DNA from: Simmondsia chinensis
Lineage: Eukaryota; Streptophyta; Magnoliopsida; Caryophyllales; Simmondsiaceae
Direction of reading: 5' to 3'
DNA length: 64,000 nucleotides
NCBI GenBank assembly: GCA_018398585.1
Contig: JAGTTD010000005.1
Span: 11,645,355-11,709,354, forward strand
In this document: piece by piece, positions 56,175 through 64,000 of the stretch
Layout: every line of letters starts with the position of its first letter
Position numbering within the stretch: the stretch's first letter is position 1
Notes under the pieces: model-generated
What the model was told of the DNA's origin: nothing
Databases searched by the model: none
What the model saw: only the letters and a program-made list of their open reading frames with translations
Program-made: the position numbers and the translations under genes

Positions 56175-56819
56175 CTAAATTTCTTTGGACAAAACCTTGT
56201 CTCGAACAAAATGGCAATCAATCTCAATATGTTTTGTTCTCTCACGAAAGACAGGATTTGAAGCAATGTGAAGGGCAGCCTGATTATCACAAAATAAAAT
56301 GGAAGCATAGTCAATTGGAACTAATAGGTCAGTTAACAAATAATGCAACCACACAATTTCACTAGCTGTGGTGGCCATGGACCGATATTCTGTTTCTGCT
56401 GAAGATCTTGAAACCACGCTTTGTTTCTTGGAAAAACGCCAAGAAATCGGAGCCTCACCCAAAAAGGTAACACAACCTGTAGTGGAACGTTGTGTGGTTG
56501 GACAACCTGCCCAATCCGCATCATAGTATGCCCTTAAACGAAGATCATTATCAGATGGTAACAAAATGCCTTGACCCGGTGTCCCTTTTAAATACCGTAA
56601 TACTCGTGTAGCGGCCTCGAGATGAGGAACCCTAGGATCATGCATAAATTGACTCAAGACACAAACCGTGTAACAAATGTCAGGTCTAGTTATGGTAAAG
56701 TAGAGAAGACGTCCCACTATTCTTCTATATCGTCCTGCATCATCAACTTTATCTCCAACCCCATCTGCCAACCCATGATTTTGAACTATTGGTGTTGAAG
56801 CTGGTTTTGCCCCCAACAA
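56175..56819 (-). pseudogene. Copia C RNase H
   Basis: One open frame of 214 codons. It starts LGAKPASTPI (end of RT), then GRLLYFTITRPDI, YYDADWAGCPTTQRSTTG, SRSSAETEYRSMA, FCDNQAALHIA and ERTKHIEIDCHFVRDK. These are the full set of Copia RNase H motifs. The frame is separated from 56840-57445 by a single stop region. The end of pol after DKVLSKEI is cut short by a stop. Confidence 0.88.
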
Positions 56820-56839
56820 ACCAACTTCACTTAAAATGT

Positions 56840-57445
56840 CTAAGGCATATTTTCGTTAACACAAAGCAACTCCTTAGGAGATCGTGCAACCTCCATTCCT
56901 AAGAAGTACTTAATGGGTCCTAGATCTTTAATTCCAAAAGATGCATTCAAATGTTCTTTCACACGAGCAATGTGGTTAGAATTATTACCGGTAATTATAA
57001 CATCATCAACATAAATCAAAACCCTGGTAAAAGTATTATCATGACAAAATGTAAAGAGTGAATAGCCGGCTTTGGACTGTTTGAAACCCATGTTCATCAA
57101 GGTCATAGAAAACTTATAATTCCAATTACGAGATACCTGTTCGTAAAGATGAACATCTCTAGAAATCACAATCCTATTTTCCTCCCGATTGTAAATTTTG
57201 TAACCCTTTTTCCCATATGGATACCCGACAAAGACCCCGGAAATGGCTCGACTATCAAAATTTTCACTTGTACTATCCTTGGTGCGATAATAGCATAAAC
57301 TTCCAAAAACACACAAATGGTCAAGTACGGGTGGTTTCCCAAACATTATTTCATACGGACTCTTGTTATGGAGAACCGAAGAAGGAGTTAAATTAATCAA
57401 ATAAGCTGCAGTTAAAACGCACTCACCCCAAAATTTCTTTGGCAA
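56840..57445 (-). pseudogene. Copia C integrase end fused to RT end by deletion
   Basis: An open frame of 201 codons. It begins with the integrase end (LINLTPSSVLHNKSPYEIMF, FVGYPYGKKGYKIY, VISRDV), then jumps at about residue 105 from HLYEQ straight to SRNWNYKFSMTLMNMGF, which lies late in RT. YVDDVIITG is intact at about 150. The RT fingers and palm start (W-LV, KWV-K, ARLVAKG, D-NNAFL, Y-GLKQ), about 250 residues, are missing with the frame kept. No RT activity is expected. Confidence 0.85.
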
Positions 57446-57496
57446 TCCTGCTTGAAATCGAAGTGCTTGTCGCTTCTGCTCAACTACCCCATTTTG

Positions 57497-58369
57497 TTAT
57501 GGTGTCCCAACCAAGGAAGTTCGGAATTGAATCCCGTGACTCATATAGAACTCCAAAAGAGGCCCATAATTGAATTCTTGCGTATTGTCACTCCTTATCT
57601 GTTTAACCTGTAAACCAAATTGCGTTTTGACCATTCGACAAAAATCCATAAGGATCCTATGCGCTTGGGATTTTTCTCTCATTAGATAAACCCAAGTACA
57701 CCGACTAAAATCATCAACGATAGTAAGAAAATATTGAGCACCCGTCAAAGACAAAACTCTATAAGGAGCCCAAATGTCACAATGTAATAAATCAGAATGT
57801 CCACGTGTCTTTGAAATAGATAAAGGGAAAGGCAAGCGTGCCTGCTTGGCATGGTGACAAACATCACAAACGGCATTAGTGTTTTTGACATTCAAATAAG
57901 GAAAAACACACAACTTTTGAAATGAAACATGACCTAGACGTTGATGCCACAAAACGGCATCTTTATTTGCTTGTGCGGCATTGACCGAAACTCCCATCGG
58001 TGGTACTTGTAACAAGTATAGCCCATCTCGCAGCCTACCCGCTCTAATCAGCCTCTTCGAGTGTAGGTCCTGTATGAAACACTGATTATCATGAAGTGTT
58101 AATGTGCATTTTCCATTTTGTCTAAGTTTGCTCACTGACAATAGATTATAATGAAAACCAGGCACATAGAGTACATCATGGAGGACAAAGTTCTCCGCTA
58201 TTTTGACTTTTCCTACATGAGTAACTTTCAAAGAAGTCCCATTAGGCAACTTTACAGGCCCAATCAAGTCATTGGTTTTAACATCAAACATGATCACCAA
58301 AGAGGACACCATATGGTCTTTGGCTCCTGTATCAGTAATCCAATCACGAAACGACAAAACTTGACACAA
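57497..58369 (-). pseudogene. Copia C protease and integrase
   Basis: Open frame of 290 codons. Protease-like WITDTGAKDHM near residue 10; pre-integrase LWHQRLGHVSFQKL near 140; CDVCHHAKQARLPFP near 170; DLLHCDIWAPYRV and YFLTIVDDFSR; RSDNTQEF near 265. It stops at 57497, inside integrase before the GVVE-type motif. Confidence 0.88.
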
Positions 58370-58995
58370 GGAGAGGATGAAGAGGGACCAAGAAGAGACA
58401 ATAATTGTTGGTATTGAGCTACAGAGAGTCCCGAAACAGGACTGCTACGGTCACCGAGTGGATCGGTGTTGGCCACTGCAGCAACCGGTCCTCGGTTCGC
58501 ATTTGCTTGGCCCTTGTTCTTCCAACCCGGTGGATAACCAATTAACTCAAAACATCATTCTTTGGAATGTCCCTGTTTCTTGCAATGGGCACAAGTAAAA
58601 CAGTTAGTACGATGAGATCCAGACCTGTTTGGGCTTGCTGTATTAGCCGCAGTTTTGGCTGCCAAAACCGTGGCTTCGGGGACCACCATTGTTCCTACTG
58701 CAACGCTTTGCTACTTCTCCTTCTAACATAATACAGAGTATGCACTACCAACAGATGTTAACGGTTTCACGTTCATAAGTTGAGAACGAATGGTGGAGAA
58801 CGAAGAATCAAGACCCATTAAAAGATCCAACAATTTCTCCATATTACGAATCTGCAAGAAGGCTTTAGCATGTCCACAAGTGCAAGGTGGGATTTAAATT
58901 AACGTATATAATTCGTCCCATAATGACCTTAATTTGGTGAAATAGGTGGAAATGGGTAAATTTCCTAGCTTTAAATGCGAAATTTCGCGTTTCAA

Positions 58996-59427
58996 CTAGT
59001 AAATACGAGGGACGTTGCCTTGTGAAAAATGCTCATGCAAATCTAGCCAAATGTCATGCGCAGTTTCCAAATATGTAATACTCTTGTTTATTTCTTTAGA
59101 CACAGAATTCGAGAGCCAAGTAGCTACCATGGAGTTACACGCACACCAAGTTTCAAAATCCGGTGAATCTTCATCCGGTTTAGCAATACTGCCATCAAGA
59201 AAATCTACTTTCCTCTTTGCTTTGAAAACTTTAAGAATTGCCCTTCTCCAAGATGGGTAATTGGGTCCTGTTAAAATATTTTTTTGAACAAACACCAAGC
59301 CCGGATTGTCCGAGGGATGTAAGTAAAACGGTGAGTTAACATCAATGACTCCCCCTGTCGGGTGAATCGGCATGATCGTTTGATTAGTATCAGTGTGAGT
59401 GGTTTCGTTGTTGTTAACATTTGCCAT
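58996..59427 (-). pseudogene. Copia C gag, N-terminal part
   Basis: Starts MANVNNNETTH at 59427. It holds SPFYLHPSDNPGLVFV, NYPSWRRAILKVFKAKRK, WCACNSMVATWLSNSVSKEI and IWLDLHEHFSQGN, the UBN2_3/Copia gag pattern. An in-frame TAG ends it after PRIY. Gag continues downstream with further breaks to a knuckle CAHCKKQGHSKE-C near 58580 that holds a TGA. Confidence 0.88.
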
Positions 59428-59500
59428 ATTATATCAAATCAAAACACAAAACAGGCACAAAAAAAGCAAGAGGAAGAAGAGAACTCACAAAACACACACA

Positions 59501-59531
<31 letters not shown>

Positions 59532-59600
59532 ACACGGCCGGTGGAGGGGGCCGAACTAAACTCTTCACTTGGTGCAAGATCGGTTCTCGCTCTGATACAA

Positions 59601-59964
59601 TGTTAAAATTATAAAAGCCAGAAAATTGTAAGTGAAGGAATAATCAAACCTTTTATTTGAATGAATTATCCTCTTGTACAACTCAGATATTTATACAAAA
59701 AAAATGGAAAAAAACAACTAAGGGGAAGAGAAGATTATTAATCTTCCTTTACAAAAAATAAAGGCTAAATTGAAATCTCCGTTTATAGTAGGGAGAGAAG
59801 AGAGGGCAGGTAACCAAGGGCCACCAAAGGAAAGAATTAACTCCTACCGTAAAAGAGACCACTAATTTGCTATTCTAATTAAGTTATAGATTAAATTACT
59901 CTAATACCTATACAAAATTATACTAGTAAAATACAAGAAAATACAAGGAATATACTATTCAACA
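59601..59964 (-). repeat. 5' LTR of Copia C
   Basis: 364 bp; aligns with 55701-56046. A run of 25 A (59500-59524) lies in the leader just outside it. Confidence 0.9.
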
Positions 59965-59969
59965 ATATG

Positions 59970-60200
59970 CAAATTGGAGAAAATTTCTCCTTCAATGGTT
60001 TTTTTATTCTATGGAGAAACTACCTACTATTATAGTATGGTTACTTTTTGTATAGGTATAAGCTTCACATACTTAAATATGATCGAACAGGTCAGTGATG
60101 AACAATGGAGTATATGTGCGAACGGGAGCTACCAATGATGATAAAAGTGATTGTCACCGTATGACTGTTGAAATCTCGGATTAGAATATTTGATAGGGAA
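59970..60200 (+). pseudogene. CACTA transposase remnant, part 2
   Basis: After the ATATG repeat the plus strand reads ICKLEKISPSMVFLF, the tnp2 segment 'LCKLE-IFPP-FF' that should follow part 1. The frame is lost soon after; the end near 60200 is a guess. Confidence 0.6.
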
Positions 60201-61250
60201 AGCCATTTTTTGGCTTCCAAAGAAAGCTCCAACATCCGGAGCAACGATTGATGCAAGCTTCCTTAATACTATTTATTTTAGTATATAATGTTGGAAAATT
60301 GTATATTTTATTTTAGTGATTTAAAAATTATTATTGTTTTTATATTATTTATTTTTTGTAAAAATACATAATACTCTAAATTAAATTATTATTCAAATCA
60401 TTTAAAGACTTTAATATCATTACTTTAGCCGTTTCTTATTGTTTGGAATGACAACATTTAACATGGCCAAATTTGTGCATTGACCGGTTATGCATTAAAA
60501 AGTATGTACTTTATGTATATAAAAGTATGAGTATAATGAGAAAAATGTACACAATATAAAATACTTTACTCTTTCACTCCCCTCTATTCTTATAAAAAAT
60601 AGTGAGCTTGATAGTTGCAATTTAGGGATCTTTTATTACTGCAATAATAAAGGTATGACGGGTTGTTGAAACTAGAGAAAGAAGCACATTAAACCTTAAT
60701 AGCAATACTTGTGTAGGAGGGTTGTTTCCTTTCTAAGGATAGCGTTCTGACGTGCCTCAACCCAAATCTATATTTTTCTAAAACCCTTTTGTCTTTAATT
60801 TATTTTATATCGCTGTTGTTAGTTTTGGATTGTTGAGTATGATTTTATGAAATGAAGTTGTATTATATTTTCGTTTGTATAATCAATCCTTATTCTGATG
60901 TTAGTATCCTATTGATATATATAGATAAATATTATCCACATTGTTATATATATATATATATTATTAGTGTATTATTTAATGATTATTATAAAATATTTCA
61001 CACAGTCTTAGGAAAAAAAAAAAAAAAAAGCCTTATTAGTAATTTTGAAGCTGGATGTCTTATAAATTTGCATTTCATCCTATGAAAAAGTATAAACAAC
61101 TTTTATAATAAAATTTTGTTGTCCTAAAAACATTTATCTCGTGTTAAAAAAAAAAAAATTTATCTTAACTAAATGAATTGATTTTTAAAATAAAAAATAA
61201 AATATATTTTTATTTGCATGTATGATACTTTAAAATTATTAATTATGCTT
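60201..61250. other. AT-rich intergenic DNA
   Basis: It has a (TA)n run at 60945-60960, poly(A) runs near 61012 and 61146, and no recognisable ORF or CACTA terminal repeat. Confidence 0.4.
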
Positions 61251-61599
61251 CTTTTTTTTGGTAAGTCAGCGAAATATATAGATGAAAAAAGAAATATAGC
61301 TACAAGAGGCATACCCCAGGATATGGCCGAAGCCTACAAAGATGAAACAACGTCAAAGCATAGTTCAAACAATGTCCATACAAGAAACAACCAAAGTAAA
61401 AAACTAAGGAAGGAGGCATGGCGATGAGCTCCTCTAAATGAAAGGGCAGCGTGTAAGCGGCTCCTGACCAAACCCGTAATCTCCTCTTGCACCACCGCAA
61501 TTGATCTAGATTCAGAGCGCTAGACCCGTAGGTTGCGCTCGTACTAGAGAGTATACATGGTCACTGAGAGGAAGAGTCGAGCTATGATACTGCCAATGT

Positions 61600-62020
61600 C
61601 TCGTCCCTTGAAATGCCTAGCAGCCTAAGTAACGAGATCATTCCAAGGAAGGGTAGGCCAAGCTATAGATGTACTCGGAATGATGGAGCTCCAAACCAAA
61701 GCAGAAAAGGTACAGGTGAAAAAGAGGTGCTCATGAGTCTCATCAGCGAGGCCACAGAGAACATAAACACTCTGAACCCCTTGCGCTCTAAAGCGCAGAA
61801 GCCTGTCCCAAATCCAAAGTCGCTTATGAGAAGCGAGCCAAGAAGAAAGGAGTGTCTTAGTATATGCATCTGAAACCACAGAAGGTGATGAATAGTGTCC
61901 TCCTCTCTCCTACTCCTCAACATCTCCCAAGCGGACTTGATGGTGAATTTCCCTGAAGGGTCACCCATCCATTCAATGGAATCCGCCACACCAACCCAAG
62001 GGTTGAAATCAATCATGTCC
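61600..62020 (-). pseudogene. LINE zinc-finger (zf-RVT) region
   Basis: 61663-62016 reads DSIEWMGDPSGKFTIKSAWEM and, in the next frame (61625-61879), WLASHKRLWIWDRLLRF and CGLADETHEHLFFTC. This is the zf-RVT pattern W....GKF...AW, then RL-R, C..-E-HLFF-C. A frameshift sits between the two parts near 61870. Confidence 0.8.
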
Positions 62021-62689
62021 TAAATGGGGCAGAGCTCCGAACAACCCCGAGGAATCCTCCACTGGTCACCCTCAATAGCAGTTGAGACTCGAGAATCCCA
62101 TAGAAGCCCAGGGAAGTGCTACGTAAGACGGTCGCATGGTAGCCAAAAATCAGTCCATAGGGTAGTGTCAAGGCTATCGCCTATGATGTGATAAATCATG
62201 CCAGAGCAAAGACGACGGACTGATAGAATCTGACACCAGCACCAAGAAGCTGAACCTGTCACGCGAATAGTCCAGAAACCCCTCCCTTGAAGCCGGTTCA
62301 GATGAACCCAACGAGGCTAGAGCGAAGAACGGTCAGTAAGAAGAAACCAGATGTGCTTCATGATTGAAGCCTGGTTCCACTCAGCAAGATGACGGAGCCC
62401 CAAACCTCCCTCATGTCTAGGATAGCACAAATGTCTCCAAGCTAGCTTTGCCCCCCTGGGGTCAGCGAAGAGCTGCGCCAAAGAAACAATGCTAAAGTCG
62501 ACTCAATCTTCCTGATCGTCGTCTTTGGAAGCATGAAGATCGATAACCAGTAGACCTGAACAGCAAAAAGAACAAGCCGAATAAGCTGCAAGCGGCTAGC
62601 GTATGATAAAAGACGAGAAGTCCAAAGCCGAATACTGGAGAGGAGGCGATCAAGAAGTGGCTTGCAGTCAACATACCGCAGCTGAGAAG

Positions 62690-64000
62690 TAATGAGAGGT
62701 ACTCCTAGTTATCGAACCGGGCACTGCCCAATATTGAATCTTAGAACACCAAGTATATCTCTCTGAGTCACAGAATCAACTCCTGCCAGAAAAATAGAAA
62801 TCTTTGCTGCATTCGAGGAAAGCCCCAAAAGAAAAGAAAAGAAAAGTGATCTAAGGCCTCACAAACAATTGTGACACTGCCAAAATCACCCCGACAGAAA
62901 ATCATCAAATCATTAGCGAAGCATAAGTGCGTCAACCCAGTGCGACTGCAGCCTGGATGAAAACAAAAACGTGGATCATCGATAGCACGATGAAGTAAAC
63001 CCCAGAGACCCTCCATAGCAATAACAAACAAATAAGGAGAGAGTGGTCACCCTGACGAACACCTAGACTGGAGTGGGAAACACCCTCAAGTTTTCCATTG
63101 ATGGCGACAGAAAAGCGGGCTGTAGAAAGGCACTCTTGGACCCAACCAACCATGATCTCGGGAATCCCCATACTCCTCATACCAGCAAGAACGGAATCCC
63201 AGTGGATTGTGTCAAAAGCTTTACGGATATCAACCTTCAGAGCACAACAAGGCGAGATCCGAAGATGATAATCACGCATCAACTCCTGCGTCAAAAGAAT
63301 GCTATCAGAAATCCAACGGCCTGGGAAAAAGGCAGTCTGAGCATCATCAATCTGCTCTGGAAGGAGACCCTTCAGCCTATTTGCAAGGATCTTAGTGATG
63401 CACTTATGAATCACATTGCAACAGGAGATAGGGCGGAAGTCACCGAAAGTGGAGGAAGTCTCCACTTTAGGCACAGGACAGATCCTGGTGGTGTTCAGGG
63501 CACCTAGTATACACCCTGAAACAAAGAAAGAGTGCACGGCTCTGATAACAGCTCCTCCCACCACCTCCCAAGCCCTCTTAAAGAAGAGGGAAGTGTAACC
63601 ATTAGGCATCGGGGCCCTATCGTCACCAATAGAAAAGAGAGCATCACGAACCTCAACAGCAGAGATTGGGGAAATCAGCGGGTGGGCCTGATCCTCAGAA
63701 ATATGTGCCTCAAAAAGATCTGAGACATCCTCAGTCAACGGACCGCTAGACTCTGTCAGTAGCTCCTAGAAGAAAGTAATCCCAGTATGAGAGATCAAAT
63801 GTGGATCATATGTCCTCACACCATCCGGACCAACAACCAACGAAATCCGGTTCCTGGCCTGCCAATGCAGAATAGACCGATGGAAGAACCGAGTGCTCTG
63901 ATCTGCTAGAGAAAGCCACTAACCACGAGACTTCTGATGGTAAAATGCTTCTTCATCTTGACATAAGTGTGAATACTCGCGGAATAGACGGCGCTCCTCT
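62690..64000 (-). pseudogene. LINE reverse transcriptase
   Basis: 62932-63738 reads GYTSLFFKRAWEVVGGAVI, FRPISCCNVIHKCITKILANRL, ISDSILLTQELMRDYH, ALKVDIRKAFDTIHWD and GVRQGD, the L1 RT order. The frame then shifts just after GVRQGD; 62768-63031 carries on with FVIAMEGL and the catalytic motif as FANDLMIFC, so the second of the usual Asp positions is Asn. APMPNGYTS near 63610 also has Asn where Asp is usual. Dead copy. Confidence 0.87.

Larger units (their letters stand above)
55701..59964 (-). mobile_element. Copia element C, internally deleted
   Basis: 4264 bp, ends TGTTAAAATT and TTCAACA on the plus strand, flanked by ATATG at 55696-55700 and 59965-59969. LTRs 55701-56046 (346 bp, 3') and 59601-59964 (364 bp, 5'). 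Purine tract CTTAAGGGGGAG beside the 3' LTR; primer site TTGTATCAGAGCG beside the 5' LTR, one base shorter than usual. Domain order on the minus strand is gag, protease, integrase, a fused integrase-RT frame, RNase H. It landed in the CACTA transposase relic. Confidence 0.92.
61252..64000 (-). mobile_element. L1-type LINE, 3' part
   Basis: Minus-strand non-LTR element running off the right edge. It ends at about 61252 with a short A tail (plus strand T8). RT lies at about 62700-63738 and a zf-RVT region at about 61600-62020. The endonuclease would be beyond 64000. Stops and shifts throughout. Confidence 0.85.

Noticed and set aside
59362..59614. Lys-rich plus-strand ORFs
   Set aside because: They are produced by the poly(A) run in the leader of Copia C.
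1..64000. CRISPR array or bacterial operon
   Set aside because: No regularly spaced short repeats with unique spacers; all tandem repeats have plant transposon contexts.

Overview
The window is nuclear DNA of a flowering plant, most likely a eudicot. The evidence is one spliced host gene, a PUB13/PUB14-type U-box E3 ubiquitin ligase with five coding exons and GT-AG introns, set in AT-rich DNA packed with plant-type transposable elements. These include Ty1/Copia and chromovirus-type Ty3/Gypsy LTR retrotransposons, L1 and RTE LINE pieces, tRNA-derived SINEs, hAT and CACTA DNA transposons, and Mutator-like MITEs. I see no rRNA or tRNA gene, no CRISPR array and no prokaryotic or organellar block. 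The species cannot be named from the sequence.

Layout. (1) 1-19440 is a nested stack. A decayed minus-strand Copia survives in three pieces (about 1195-4752, 13854-14004, 19120-19440). It was split by a full-length plus-strand Copia (4753-13853, target duplication TGAGT) and by a gag-only SIRE-like LTR element (14005-19119). The full-length Copia carries a solo LTR in its 5' LTR and a SINE in its 3' LTR. (2) 19441-21915 holds a MITE fragment, a SINE and two RTE LINE tails. (3) 21916-29593 (minus) is the U-box gene; its exons appear intact. Its introns have collected SINEs (one inserted inside another), an 854-bp hAT-like element and a run of 29 G. (4) 29594-34222 is intergenic, with RNase H relics, two MITEs and SINEs that have clear target duplications. 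(5) 34223-44431 is a minus-strand Tork-like Copia (TSD CCTAA) with a chromovirus Gypsy nested in its RNase H region (35203-40394, TSD GAGGT). (6) 44432-48048 is mostly unrecognised, with a Gypsy integrase-end relic and a second copy of a 176-bp SINE. (7) 48049-53149 is a plus-strand sister of the Tork-like Copia (TSD CAAAT), followed by a related LTR fragment. (8) 54556-60200 is a CACTA transposase relic split by a 4.3-kb minus-strand Copia (55701-59964, TSD ATATG). (9) 61252-64000 is the 3' half of an L1 LINE on the minus strand, running off the window.

Function. Only the U-box gene looks able to make a functional protein, an E3 ligase with a U-box and ARM repeats. The retroelement coding regions nearly all carry stops, frameshifts or deletions, so any movement would have needed proteins from elsewhere. 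The least expected items are a 176-bp tRNA-derived SINE I cannot name, the gag-only element, an internally deleted Copia whose shortened pol frame stays open, and palindromic GATCGATC-rich tracts shared by several LTRs. Boundaries given with target duplications were read directly from the sequence; family and lineage names come from motif recognition without database searches.
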